Of a stretch of 64,000 bases of DNA, positions 43,201-58,200 are shown in pieces. The stretch is from Siphonodentalium dalli. Lineage: Eukaryota > Mollusca > Scaphopoda > Gadilida > Siphonodentaliidae. The stretch is taken from positions 188,001-252,000 of the forward strand of contig CP136061.1 of NCBI GenBank assembly GCA_032622095.1, given 5' to 3'. A model generated the notes under the pieces. It worked only from the letters and a program-made list of their open reading frames with translations, did no database searches and was not told where the DNA came from. Numbering within the stretch: the first letter of the stretch is position 1; each line of letters opens with the position of its first letter. The translations under genes were made by a program, and so were the position numbers.

Positions 43201-46200
43201 TTTTATTTTTCACTATTATTTATTCTTCTTCTTAATATATTTTGTAACCCTTATATCTCTGAAAGTTTAAAAGATAGAATATTGAAATTTGGTAAGTATA
43301 TGCACCTTGCCGACCTACAGCGACTCGAGACATTTAGGTTTATGTCCCAACTTGCTTCCCAGAGTTATGGCCCTTAAACCAAAATTTTGGAAAAAGTTTG
43401 TGCCCAGATCTTCTCCTATAAGAAGTCAAGAAGCTGAAATCGGTTTTCGTAATTGTGTTAACTAACGAAAGGGTACGAATCGGGGAAATTTTCACTAAGG
43501 TCGGAAAACAATTTGTAGACCTGGGGAGGGGTGCAAAATTTGTCAATTTTTTCTTGTCACCGATTCCAACCATTTTTACTGTCGTGTATCTCTACGACGT
43601 ACTGATGCTACTCGTGAAATAATTTTGTAAATCGGTTGAGAAATGTCCAAGTTATAACACATCGAAAAATGTACTAATAAAGTCCATGTGTAGAAAGTGC
43701 TTGTGCCCAGATCTTCTCCTAGACGAAGCGCAACAGCTGGATTTGCTCTATGTGAGCGTCTTAAACATAGACAGAAGACCAAACCAGGAAATTTTGACAA
43801 AGGTCAGCTCAATTTTTTTCTGGGCTAGGGGAGGGGCAAAATTTGTCAATTTTTTTTTGTCACCGATTTGAACCAAAATTGTTGTAAATTATCTATAAAA
43901 TGCACTGAGTGACCTCGTGAATGAATTTTATGAATCGGTTGACAAATGTCGAAATTGTGGCCCCTTCCTTTTTTCAAGTTTACAGAAAATGCACTATGAA
44001 TTTAAATTCCTTCAATAAATCGTCACCTGTTTGATGTCATTCGATGGGGAATTTCTAGTACTTCTAAACGATTACCGACTTGCCGTATTATATCGATAAA
44101 GGCCAGAGATATTCGAAAAGTGTGAACTGAATAACACACATATTGGCCTATATAGTAAAATATCGCCACAATACCTCACCAGAACCCTGGTAAATAGTAA
44201 AGGGGCAACAAATACGAACACAATGACGCAATAATTAGCTCGATATCTCCAAAATTGGCCGATATATGATGACTTTTCTACCCGCGTCACCAAATTTCGA
44301 GGCATGGGTGGGGGTCACACCAGAGCGTGCCAACTGAACACAGAAATGTCAATAAACCATAATATCGACAATCCAATCAATTCCGCGCGATTCCCTTATT
44401 ATACTTCCATATTTTAATATGGAAGTATATTGTTATTCAATTTTTTATTTTTCACTATTATTTATTCTTCTTCTTAATATATTTTGTAACCCTTATATCT
44501 CTGAAAGTTTAAAAGATAGAATATTGAAATTTGGTAAGTATATGCACCTTGCCGACCTACGGCGACTCGAGACATTTAGGTTTATGTCCCAACTTGCTTC
44601 CCAGAGTTATGGCCCTTAAACCAAAATTTTGGAAAAAGTTTGTGCCCAGATCTTCTCCTATAAGAAGTCAAGAAGCTGAAATCGGTTTTCGTAATTGTGT
44701 TAACTAACGAAAGGGTACGAATCGGGGAAATTTTCACTAAGGTCGGAAAACAATTTGTAGACCTGGGGAGGGGTGCAAAATTTGTCAATTTTTTCTTGTC
44801 ACCGATTCCAACCATTTTTACTGTCGTGTATCTCTACGACGTACTGATGCTACTCGTGAAAGAATTTTGTAAATCGGTTGAGAAATGTCCAAGTTATAAC
44901 ACATCGAAAAATGTACTAATAAAGTCCATGTGTAGAAAGTGCTTGTGCCCAGATCTTCTCCTAGACGAAGCGCAACAGCTGGATTTGCTCTATGTGAGCG
45001 TCTTAAACATAGACAGAAGACCAAACCAGGAAATTTTGACAAAGGTCAGCTCAATTTTTTTCTGGGCTAGGGGAGGGGCAAAATTTGTCAATTTTTTTTT
45101 GTCACCGATTTGAACCAAAATTGTTGTGAATTATCTATAAAATGCACTGAGTGACCTCGTGAATGAATTTTATGAATCGGTTGACAAATGTCGAAATTGT
45201 GGCCCCTTCCTTTTTTCAAGTTTACAGAAAATGCACTATGAATTTAAATTCCTTCAATAAATCGTCACCTGTTTGATGTCATTCGATGGGGAATTTCTAG
45301 TACTTCTAAACGATTACCGACTTGCCGTATTATATCGATAAAGGCCAGAGATATTCGAAAAGTGTGAACTGAATAACATACATATTGGCCTATATAGTAA
45401 AATATCGCCACAATACCTCACCAGAACCCTGGTAAATAGTAAAGGGGCAACAAATACGAACACAATGACGCAATAATTAGCTCGATATCTCCAAAATTGG
45501 CCGATATATGATGACTTTTCTACCCGCGTCACCAAATTTCGAGGCATGGGTGGGGGTCACACCAGAGCGTGCCAACTGAACACAGAAATGTCAATAAACC
45601 ATAATATCGACAATCCAATCAATTCCGCGCGATTCCCTTATTATACTTCCATATTTTAATATGGAAGTATATTGTTATTCAATTTTTTATTTTTCACTAT
45701 TATTTATTCTTCTTCTTAATATATTTTGTAACCCTTATATCTCTGAAAGTTTAAAAGATAGAATATTGAAATTTGGTAAGTATATGCACCTTGCCGACCT
45801 ACAGCGACTCGAGACATTTAGGTTTATGTCCCAACTTGCTTCCCAGAGTTATGGCCCTTAAACCAAAATTTTGGAAAAAGTTTGTGCCCAGATCTTCTCC
45901 TATAAGAAGTCAAGAAGCTGAAATCGGTTTTCGTAATTGTGTTAACTAACGAAAGGGTACGAATCGGGGAAATTTTCACTAAGGTCGGAAAACAATTTGT
46001 AGACCTGGGGAGGGGTGCAAAATTTGTCAATTTTTTCTTGTCACCGATTCCAACCATTTTTACTGTCGTGTATCTCTACGACGTACTGATGCTACTCGTG
46101 AAAGAATTTTGTAAATCGGTTGAGAAATGTCCAAGTTATAACACATCGAAAAATGTACTAATAAAGTCCATGTGTAGAAAGTGCTTGTGCCCAGATCTTC

Positions 46201-49200
46201 TCCTAGACGAAGCGCAACAGCTGGATTTGCTCTATGTGAGCGTCTTAAACATAGACAGAAGACCAAACCAGGAAATTTTGACAAAGGTCAGCTCAATTTT
46301 TTTCTGGGCTAGGGGAGGGGCAAAATTTGTCAATTTTTTTTTGTCACCGATTTGAACCAAAATTGTTGTGAATTATCTATAAAATGCACTGAGTGACCTC
46401 GTGAATGAATTTTATGAATCGGTTGACAAATGTCGAAATTGTGGCCCCTTCCTTTTTTCAAGTTTACAGAAAATGCACTATGAATTTAAATTCCTTCAAT
46501 AAATCGTCACCTGTTTGATGTCATTCGATGGGGAATTTCTAGTACTTCTAAACGATTACCGACTTGCCGTATTATATCGATAAAGGCCAGAGATATTCGA
46601 AAAGTGTGAACTGAATAACATACATATTGGCCTATATAGTAAAATATCGCCACAATACCTCACCAGAACCCTGGTAAATAGTAAAGGGGCAACAAATACG
46701 AACACAATGACGCAATAATTAGCTCGATATCTCCAAAATTGGCCGATATATGATGACTTTTCTACCCGCGTCACCAAATTTCGAGGCATGGGTGGGGGTC
46801 ACACCAGAGCGTGCCAACTGAACACAGAAATGTCAATAAACCATAATATCGACAATCCAATCAATTCCGCGCGATTCCCTTATTATACTTCCATATTTTA
46901 ATATGGAAGTATATTGTTATTCAATTTTTTATTTTTCACTATTATTTATTCTTCTTCTTAATATATTTTGTAACCCTTATATCTCTGAAAGTTTAAAAGA
47001 TAGAATATTGAAATTTGGTAAGTATATGCACCTTGCCGACCTACAGCGACTCGAGACATTTAGGTTTATGTCCCAACTTGCTTCCCAGAGTTATGGCCCT
47101 TAAACCAAAATTTTGGAAAAAGTTTGTGCCCAGATCTTCTCCTATAAGAAGTCAAGAAGCTGAAATCGGTTTTCGTAATTGTGTTAACTAACGAAAGGGT
47201 ACGAATCGGGGAAATTTTCACTAAGGTCGGAAAACAATTTGTAGACCTGGGGAGGGGTGCAAAATTTGTCAATTTTTTCTTGTCACCGATTCCAACCATT
47301 TTTACTGTCGTGTATCTCTACGACGTACTGATGCTACTCGTGAAAGAATTTTGTAAATCGGTTGAGAAATGTCCAAGTTATAACACATCGAAAAATGTAC
47401 TAATAAAGTCCATGTGTAGAAAGTGCTTGTGCCCAGATCTTCTCCTAGACGAAGCGCAACAGCTGGATTTGCTCTATGTGAGCGTCTTAAACATAGACAG
47501 AAGACCAAACCAGGAAATTTTGACAAAGGTCAGCTCAATTTTTTTCTGGGCTAGGGGAGGGGCAAAATTTGTCAATTTTTTTTTGTCACCGATTTGAACC
47601 AAAATTGTTGTGAATTATCTATAAAATGCACTGAGTGACCTCGTGAATGAATTTTATGAATCGGTTGACAAATGTCGAAATTGTGGCCCCTTCCTTTTTT
47701 CAAGTTTACAGAAAATGCACTATGAATTTAAATTCCTTCAATAAATCGTCACCTGTTTGATGTCATTCGATGGGGAATTTCTAGTACTTCTAAACGATTA
47801 CCGACTTGCCGTATTATATCGATAAAGGCCAGAGATATTCGAAAAGTGTGAACTGAATAACATACATATTGGCCTATATAGTAAAATATCGCCACAATAC
47901 CTCACCAGAACCCTTGTAAATAGTAAAGGGGCAACAAATACGAACACAATGACGCAATAATTAGCTCGATATCTCCAAAATTGGCCGATATATGATGACT
48001 TTTCTACCCGCGTCACCAAATTTCGAGGCATGGGTGGGGGTCACACCAGAGCGTGCCAACTGAACACAGAAATGTCAATAAACCATAATATCGACAATCC
48101 AATCAATTCCGCGCGATTCCCTTATTATACTTCCATATTTTAATATGGAAGTATATTGTTATTCAATTTTTTATTTTTCACTATTATTTATTCTTCTTCT
48201 TAATATATTTTGTAACCCTTATATCTCTGAAAGTTTAAAAGATAGAATATTGAAATTTGGTAAGTATATGCACCTTGCCGACCTACAGCGACTCGAGACA
48301 TTTAGGTTTATGTCCCAACTTGCTTCCCAGAGTTATGGCCCTTAAACCAAAATTTTGGAAAAAGTTTGTGCCCAGATCTTCTCCTATAAGAAGTCAAGAA
48401 GCTGAAATCGGTTTTCGTAATTGTGTTAACTAACGAAAGAATACGAATCGGGGAAATTTTCACTAAGGTCGGAAAACAATTTGTAGACCTGGGGAGGGGT
48501 GCAAAATTTGTCAATTTTTTCTTGTCACCGATTCCAACCATTTTTACTGTCGTGTATCTCTACGACGTACTGATGCTACTCGTGAAAGAATTTTGTAAAT
48601 CGGTTGAGAAATGTCCAAGTTATAACACATCGAAAAATGTACTAATAAAGTCCATGTGTAGAAAGTGCTTGTGCCCAGATCTTCTCCTAGACGAAGCGCA
48701 ACAGCTGGATTTGCTCTATGTGAGCGTCTTAAACATAGACAGAAGACCAAACCAGGAAATTTTGACAAAGGTCAGCTCAATTTTTTTCTGGGCTAGGGGA
48801 GGGGCAAAATTTGTCAATTTTTTTTTGTCACCGATTTGAACCAAAATTGTTGTGAATTATCTATAAAATGCACTGAGTGACCTCGTGAATGAATTTTATG
48901 AATCGGTTGACAAATGTCGAAATTGTGGCCCCTTCCTTTTTTCAAGTTTACAGAAAATGCACTATGAATTTAAATTCCTTCAATAAATCGTCACCTGTTT
49001 GATGTCATTCGATGGGGAATTTCTAGTACTTCTAAACGATTACCGACTTGCCGTATTATATCGATAAAGGCCAGAGATATTCGAAAAGTGTGAACTGAAT
49101 AACATACATATTGGCCTATATAGTAAAATATCGCCACAATACCTCACCAGAACCCTGGTAAATAGTAAAGGGGCAACAAATACGAACACAATGACGCAAT

Positions 49201-52200
49201 AATTAGCTCGATATCTCCAAAATTGGCCGATATATGATGACTTTTCTACCCGCGTCACCAAATTTCGAGGCATGGGTGGGGGTCACACCAGAGCGTGCCA
49301 ACTGAACACAGAAATGTCAATAAACCATAATATCGACAATCCAATCAATTCCGCGCGATTCCCTTATTATACTTCCATATTTTAATATGGAAGTATATTG
49401 TTATTCAATTTTTTATTTTTCACTATTATTTATTCTTCTTCTTAATATATTTTGTAACCCTTATATCTCTGAAAGTTTAAAAGATAGAATATTGAAATTT
49501 GGTAAGTATATGCACCTTGCCGACCTACAGCGACTCGAGACATTTAGGTTTATGTCCCAACTTGCTTCCCAGAGTTATGGCCCTTAAACCAAAATTTTGG
49601 AAAAAGTTTGTGCCCAGATCTTCTCCTATAAGAAGTCAAGAAGCTGAAATCGGTTTTCGTAATTGTGTTAACTAACGAAAGGGTACGAATCGGGGAAATT
49701 TTCACTAAGGTCGGAAAACAATTTGTAGACCTGGGGAGGGGTGCAAAATTTGTCAATTTTTTCTTGTCACCGATTCCAACCATTTTTACTGTCGTGTATC
49801 TCTACGACGTACTGATGCTACTCGTGAAAGAATTTTGTAAATCGGTTGAGAAATGTCCAAGTTATAACACATCGAAAAATGTACTAATAAAGTCCATGTG
49901 TAGAAAGTGCTTGTGCCCAGATCTTCTCCTAGACGAAGCGCAACAGCTGGATTTGCTCTATGTGAGCGTCTTAAACATAGACAGAAGACCAAACCAGGAA
50001 ATTTTGACAAAGGTCAGCTCAATTTTTTTCTGGGCTAGGGGAGGGGCAAAATTTGTCAATTTTTTTTTGTCACCGATTTGAACCAAAATTGTTGTGAATT
50101 ATCTATAAAATGCACTGAGTGACCTCGTGAATGAATTTTATGAATCGGTTGACAAATGTCGAAATTGTGGCCCCTTCCTTTTTTCAAGTTTACAGAAAAT
50201 GCACTATGAATTTAAATTCCTTCAATAAATCGTCACCTGTTTGATGTCATTCGATGGGGAATTTCTAGTACTTCTAAACGATTACCGACTTGCCGTATTA
50301 TATCGATAAAGGCCAGAGATATTCGAAAAGTGTGAACTGAATAACATACATATTGGCCTATATAGTAAAATATCGCCACAATACCTCACCAGAACCCTGG
50401 TAAATAGTAAAGGGGCAACAAATACGAACACAATGACGCAATAATTAGCTCGATATCTCCAAAATTGGCCGATATATGATGACTTTTCTACCCGCGTCAC
50501 CAAATTTCGAGGCATGGGTGGGGGTCACACCAGAGCGTGCCAACTGAACACAGAAATGTCAATAAACCATAATATCGACAATCCAATCAATTCCGCGCGA
50601 TTCCCTTATTATACTTCCATATTTTAATATGGAAGTATATTGTTATTCAATTTTTTATTTTTCACTATTATTTATTCTTCTTCTTAATATATTTTGTAAC
50701 CCTTATATCTCTGAAAGTTTAAAAGATAGAATATTGAAATTTGGTAAGTATATGCACCTTGCCGACCTACAGCGACTCGAGACATTTAGGTTTATGTCCC
50801 AACTTGCTTCCCAGAGTTATGGCCCTTAAACCAAAATTTTGGAAAAAGTTTGTGCCCAGATCTTCTCCTATAAGAAGTCAAGAAGCTGAAATCGGTTTTC
50901 GTAATTGTGTTAACTAACGAAAGGGTACGAATCGGGGAAATTTTCACTAAGGTCGGAAAACAATTTGTAGACCTGGGGAGGGGTGCAAAATTTGTCAATT
51001 TTTTCTTGTCACCGATTCCAACCATTTTTACTGTCGTGTATCTCTACGACGTACTGATGCTACTCGTGAAAGAATTTTGTAAATCGGTTGAGAAATGTCC
51101 AAGTTATAACACATCGAAAAATGTACTAATAAAGTCCATGTGTAGAAAGTGCTTGTGCCCAGATCTTCTCCTAGACGAAGCGCAACAGCTGGATTTGCTC
51201 TATGTGAGCGTCTTAAACATAGACAGAAGACCAAACCAGGAAATTTTGACAAAGGTCAGCTCAATTTTTTTCTGGGCTAGGGGAGGGGCAAAATTTGTCA
51301 ATTTTTTTTTGTCACCGATTTGAACCAAAATTGTTGTGAATTATCTATAAAATGCACTGAGTGACCTCGTGAATGAATTTTATGAATCGGTTGACAAATG
51401 TCGAAATTGTGGCCCCTTCCTTTTTTCAAGTTTACAGAAAATGCACTATGAATTTAAATTCCTTCAATAAATCGTCACCTGTTTGATGTCATTCGATGGG
51501 GAATTTCTAGTACTTCTAAACGATTACCGACTTGCCGTATTATATCGATAAAGGCCAGAGATATTCGAAAAGTGTGAACTGAATAACATACATATTGGCC
51601 TATATAGTAAAATATCGCCACAATACCTCACCAGAACCCTGGTAAATAGTAAAGGGGCAACAAATACGAACACAATGACGCAATAATTAGCTCGATATCT
51701 CCAAAATTGGCCGATATATGATGACTTTTCTACCCGCGTCACCAAATTTCGAGGCATGGGTGGGGGTCACACCAGAGCGTGCCAACTGAACACAGAAATG
51801 TCAATAAACCATAATATCGACAATCCAATCAATTCCGCGCGATTCCCTTATTATACTTCCATATTTTAATATGGAAGTATATTGTTATTCAATTTTTTAT
51901 TTTTCACTATTATTTATTCTTCTTCTTAATATATTTTGTAACCCTTATATCTCTGAAAGTTTAAAAGATAGAATATTGAAATTTGGTAAGTATATGCACC
52001 TTGCCGACCTACAGCGACTCGAGACATTTAGGTTTATGTCCCAACTTGCTTCCCAGAGTTATGGCCCTTAAACCAAAATTTTGGAAAAAGTTTGTGCCCA
52101 GATCTTCTCCTATAAGAAGTCAAGAAGCTGAAATCGGTTTTCGTAATTGTGTTAACTAACGAAAGGGTACGAATCGGGGAAATTTTCACTAAGGTCGGAA

Positions 52201-55200
52201 AACAATTTGTAGACCTGGGGAGGGGTGCAAAATTTGTCAATTTTTTCTTGTCACCGATTCCAACCATTTTTACTGTCGTGTATCTCTACGACGTACTGAT
52301 GCTACTCGTGAAAGAATTTTGTAAATCGGTTGAGAAATGTCCAAGTTATAACACATCGAAAAATGTACTAATAAAGTCCATGTGTAGAAAGTGCTTGTGC
52401 CCAGATCTTCTCCTAGACGAAGCGCAACAGCTGGATTTGCTCTATGTGAGCGTCTTAAACATAGACAGAAGACCAAACCAGGAAATTTTGACAAAGGTCA
52501 GCTCAATTTTTTTCTGGGCTAGGGGAGGGGCAAAATTTGTCAATTTTTTTTTGTCACCGATTTGAACCAAAATTGTTGTGAATTATCTATAAAATGCACT
52601 GAGTGACCTCGTGAATGAATTTTATGAATCGGTTGACAAATGTCGAAATTGTGGCCCCTTCCTTTTTTCAAGTTTACAGAAAATGCACTATGAATTTAAA
52701 TTCCTTCAATAAATCGTCACCTGTTTGATGTCATTCGATGGGGAATTTCTAGTACTTCTAAACGATTACCGACTTGCCGTATTATATCGATAAAGGCCAG
52801 AGATATTCGAAAAGTGTGAACTGAATAACATACATATTGGCCTATATAGTAAAATATCGCCACAATACCTCACCAGAACCCTGGTAAATAGTAAAGGGGC
52901 AACAAATACGAACACAATGACGCAATAATTAGCTCGATATCTCCAAAATTGGCCGATATATGATGACTTTTCTACCCGCGTCACCAAATTTCGAGGCATG
53001 GGTGGGGGTCACACCAGAGCGTGCCAACTGAACACAGAAATGTCAATAAACCATAATATCGACAATCCAATCAATTCCGCGCGATTCCCTTATTATACTT
53101 CCATATTTTAATATGGAAGTATATTGTTATTCAATTTTTTATTTTTCACTATTATTTATTCTTCTTCTTAATATATTTTGTAACCCTTATATCTCTGAAA
53201 GTTTAAAAGATAGAATATTGAAATTTGGTAAGTATATGCACCTTGCCGACCTACAGCGACTCGAGACATTTAGGTTTATGTCCCAACTTGCTTCCCAGAG
53301 TTATGGCCCTTAAACCAAAATTTTGGAAAAAGTTTGTGCCCAGATCTTCTCCTATAAGAAGTCAAGAAGCTGAAATCGGTTTTCGTAATTGTGTTAACTA
53401 ACGAAAGGGTACGAATCGGGGAAATTTTCACTAAGGTCGGAAAACAATTTGTAGACCTGGGGAGGGGTGCAAAATTTGTCAATTTTTTCTTGTCACCGAT
53501 TCCAACCATTTTTACTGTCGTGTATCTCTACGACGTACTGATGCTACTCGTGAAAGAATTTTGTAAATCGGTTGAGAAATGTCCAAGTTATAACACATCG
53601 AAAAATGTACTAATAAAGTCCATGTGTAGAAAGTGCTTGTGCCCAGATCTTCTCCTAGACGAAGCGCAACAGCTGGATTTGCTCTATGTGAGCGTCTTAA
53701 ACATAGACAGAAGACCAAACCAGGAAATTTTGACAAAGGTCAGCTCAATTTTTTTCTGGGCTAGGGGAGGGGCAAAATTTGTCAATTTTTTTTTGTCACC
53801 GATTTGAACCAAAATTGTTGTGAATTATCTATAAAATGCACTGAGTGACCTCGTGAATGAATTTTATGAATCGGTTGACAAATGTCGAAATTGTGGCCCC
53901 TTCCTTTTTTCAAGTTTACAGAAAATGCACTATGAATTTAAATTCCTTCAATAAATCGTCACCTGTTTGATGTCATTCGATGGGGAATTTCTAGTACTTC
54001 TAAACGATTACCGACTTGCCGTATTATATCGATAAAGGCCAGAGATATTCGAAAAGTGTGAACTGAATAACATACATATTGGCCTATATAGTAAAATATC
54101 GCCACAATACCTCACCAGAACCCTTGTAAATAGTAAAGGGGCAACAAATACGAACACAATGACGCAATAATTAGCTCGATATCTCCAAAATTGGCCGATA
54201 TATGATGACTTTTCTACCCGCGTCACCAAATTTCGAGGCATGGGTGGGGGTCACACCAGAGCGTGCCAACTGAACACAGAAATGTCAATAAACCATAATA
54301 TCGACAATCCAATCAATTCCGCGCGATTCCCTTATTATACTTCCATATTTTAATATGGAAGTATATTGTTATTCAATTTTTTATTTTTCACTATTATTTA
54401 TTCTTCTTCTTAATATATTTTGTAACCCTTATATCTCTGAAAGTTTAAAAGATAGAATATTGAAATTTGGTAAGTATATGCACCTTGCCGACCTACAGCG
54501 ACTCGAGACATTTAGGTTTATGTCCCAACTTGCTTCCCAGAGTTATGGCCCTTAAACCAAAATTTTGGAAAAAGTTTGTGCCCAGATCTTCTCCTATAAG
54601 AAGTCAAGAAGCTGAAATCGGTTTTCGTAATTGTGTTAACTAACGAAAGAATACGAATCGGGGAAATTTTCACTAAGGTCGGAAAACAATTTGTAGACCT
54701 GGGGAGGGGTGCAAAATTTGTCAATTTTTTCTTGTCACCGATTCCAACCATTTTTACTGTCGTGTATCTCTACGACGTACTGATGCTACTCGTGAAAGAA
54801 TTTTGTAAATCGGTTGAGAAATGTCCAAGTTATAACACATCGAAAAATGTACTAATAAAGTCCATGTGTAGAAAGTGCTTGTGCCCAGATCTTCTCCTAG
54901 ACGAAGCGCAACAGCTGGATTTGCTCTATGTGAGCGTCTTAAACATAGACAGAAGACCAAACCAGGAAATTTTGACAAAGGTCAGCTCAATTTTTTTCTG
55001 GGCTAGGGGAGGGGCAAAATTTGTCAATTTTTTTTTGTCACCGATTTGAACCAAAATTGTTGTGAATTATCTATAAAATGCACTGAGTGACCTCGTGAAT
55101 GAATTTTATGAATCGGTTGACAAATGTCGAAATTGTGGCCCCTTCCTTTTTTCAAGTTTACAGAAAATGCACTATGAATTTAAATTCCTTCAATAAATCG

Positions 55201-58200
55201 TCACCTGTTTGATGTCATTCGATGGGGAATTTCTAGTACTTCTAAACGATTACCGACTTGCCGTATTATATCGATAAAGGCCAGAGATATTCGAAAAGTG
55301 TGAACTGAATAACATACATATTGGCCTATATAGTAAAATATCGCCACAATACCTCACCAGAACCCTGGTAAATAGTAAAGGGGCAACAAATACGAACACA
55401 ATGACGCAATAATTAGCTCGATATCTCCAAAATTGGCCGATATATGATGACTTTTCTACCCGCGTCACCAAATTTCGAGGCATGGGTGGGGGTCACACCA
55501 GAGCGTGCCAACTGAACACAGAAATGTCAATAAACCATAATATCGACAATCCAATCAATTCCGCGCGATTCCCTTATTATACTTCCATATTTTAATATGG
55601 AAGTATATTGTTATTCAATTTTTTATTTTTCACTATTATTTATTCTTCTTCTTAATATATTTTGTAACCCTTATATCTCTGAAAGTTTAAAAGATAGAAT
55701 ATTGAAATTTGGTAAGTATATGCACCTTGCCGACCTACAGCGACTCGAGACATTTAGGTTTATGTCCCAACTTGCTTCCCAGAGTTATGGCCCTTAAACC
55801 AAAATTTTGGAAAAAGTTTGTGCCCAGATCTTCTCCTATAAGAAGTCAAGAAGCTGAAATCGGTTTTCGTAATTGTGTTAACTAACGAAAGGGTACGAAT
55901 CGGGGAAATTTTCACTAAGGTCGGAAAACAATTTGTAGACCTGGGGAGGGGTGCAAAATTTGTCAATTTTTTCCTTGTCACCGATTCCAACCATTTTTAC
56001 TGTCGTGTATCTCTACGACGTACTGATGCTACTCGTGAAAGAATTTTGTAAATCGGTTGAGAAATGTCCAAGTTATAACACATCGAAAAATGTACTAATA
56101 AAGTCCATGTGTAGAAAGTGCTTGTGCCCAGATCTTCTCCTAGACGAAGCGCAACAGCTGGATTTGCTCTATGTGAGCGTCTTAAACATAGACAGAAGAC
56201 CAAACCAGGAAATTTTGACAAAGGTCAGCTCAATTTTTTTCTGGGCTAGGGGAGGGGCAAAATTTGTCAATTTTTTTTTGTCACCGATTTGAACCAAAAT
56301 TGTTGTGAATTATCTATAAAATGCACTGAGTGACCTCGTGAATGAATTTTATGAATCGGTTGACAAATGTCGAAATTGTGGCCCCTTCCTTTTTTCAAGT
56401 TTACAGAAAATGCACTATGAATTTAAATTCCTTCAATAAATCGTCACCTGTTTGATGTCATTCGATGGGGAATTTCTAGTACTTCTAAACGATTACCGAC
56501 TTGCCGTATTATATCGATAAAGGCCAGAGATATTCGAAAAGTGTGAACTGAATAACATACATATTGGCCTATATAGTAAAATATCGCCACAATACCTCAC
56601 CAGAACCCTGGTAAATAGTAAAGGGGCAACAAATACGAACACAATGACGCAATAATTAGCTCGATATCTCCAAAATTGGCCGATATATGATGACTTTTCT
56701 ACCCGCGTCACCAAATTTCGAGGCATGGGTGGGGGTCACACCAGAGCGTGCCAACTGAACACAGAAATGTCAATAAACCATAATATCGACAATCCAATCA
56801 ATTCCGCGCGATTCCCTTATTATACTTCCATATTTTAATATGGAAGTATATTGTTATTCAATTTTTTATTTTTCACTATTATTTATTCTTCTTCTTAATA
56901 TATTTTGTAACCCTTATATCTCTGAAAGTTTAAAAGATAGAATATTGAAATTTGGTAAGTATATGCACCTTGCCGACCTACAGCGACTCGAGACATTTAG
57001 GTTTATGTCCCAACTTGCTTCCCAGAGTTATGGCCCTTAAACCAAAATTTTGGAAAAAGTTTGTGCCCAGATCTTCTCCTATAAGAAGTCAAGAAGCTGA
57101 AATCGGTTTTCGTAATTGTGTTAACTAACGAAAGGGTACGAATCGGGGAAATTTTCACTAAGGTCGGAAAACAATTTGTAGACCTGGGGAGGGGTGCAAA
57201 ATTTGTCAATTTTTTCTTGTCACCGATTCCAACCATTTTTACTGTCGTGTATCTCTACGACGTACTGATGCTACTCGTGAAAGAATTTTGTAAATCGGTT
57301 GAGAAATGTCCAAGTTATAACACATCGAAAAATGTACTAATAAAGTCCATGTGTAGAAAGTGCTTGTGCCCAGATCTTCTCCTAGACGAAGCGCAACAGC
57401 TGGATTTGCTCTATGTGAGCGTCTTAAACATAGACAGAAGACCAAACCAGGAAATTTTGACAAAGGTCAGCTCAATTTTTTTCTGGGCTAGGGGAGGGGC
57501 AAAATTTGTCAATTTTTTTTTGTCACCGATTTGAACCAAAATTGTTGTGAATTATCTATAAAATGCACTGAGTGACCTCGTGAATGAATTTTATGAATCG
57601 GTTGACAAATGTCGAAATTGTGGCCCCTTCCTTTTTTCAAGTTTACAGAAAATGCACTATGAATTTAAATTCCTTCAATAAATCGTCACCTGTTTGATGT
57701 CATTCGATGGGGAATTTCTAGTACTTCTAAACGATTACCGACTTGCCGTATTATATCGATAAAGGCCAGAGATATTCGAAAAGTGTGAACTGAATAACAT
57801 ACATATTGGCCTATATAGTAAAATATCGCCACAATACCTCACCAGAACCCTTGTAAATAGTAAAGGGGCAACAAATACGAACACAATGACGCAATAATTA
57901 GCTCGATATCTCCAAAATTGGCCGATATATGATGACTTTTCTACCCGCGTCACCAAATTTCGAGGCATGGGTGGGGGTCACACCAGAGCGTGCCAACTGA
58001 ACACAGAAATGTCAATAAACCATAATATCGACAATCCAATCAATTCCGCGCGATTCCCTTATTATACTTCCATATTTTAATATGGAAGTATATTGTTATT
58101 CAATTTTTTATTTTTCACTATTATTTATTCTTCTTCTTAATATATTTTGTAACCCTTATATCTCTGAAAGTTTAAAAGATAGAATATTGAAATTTGGTAA

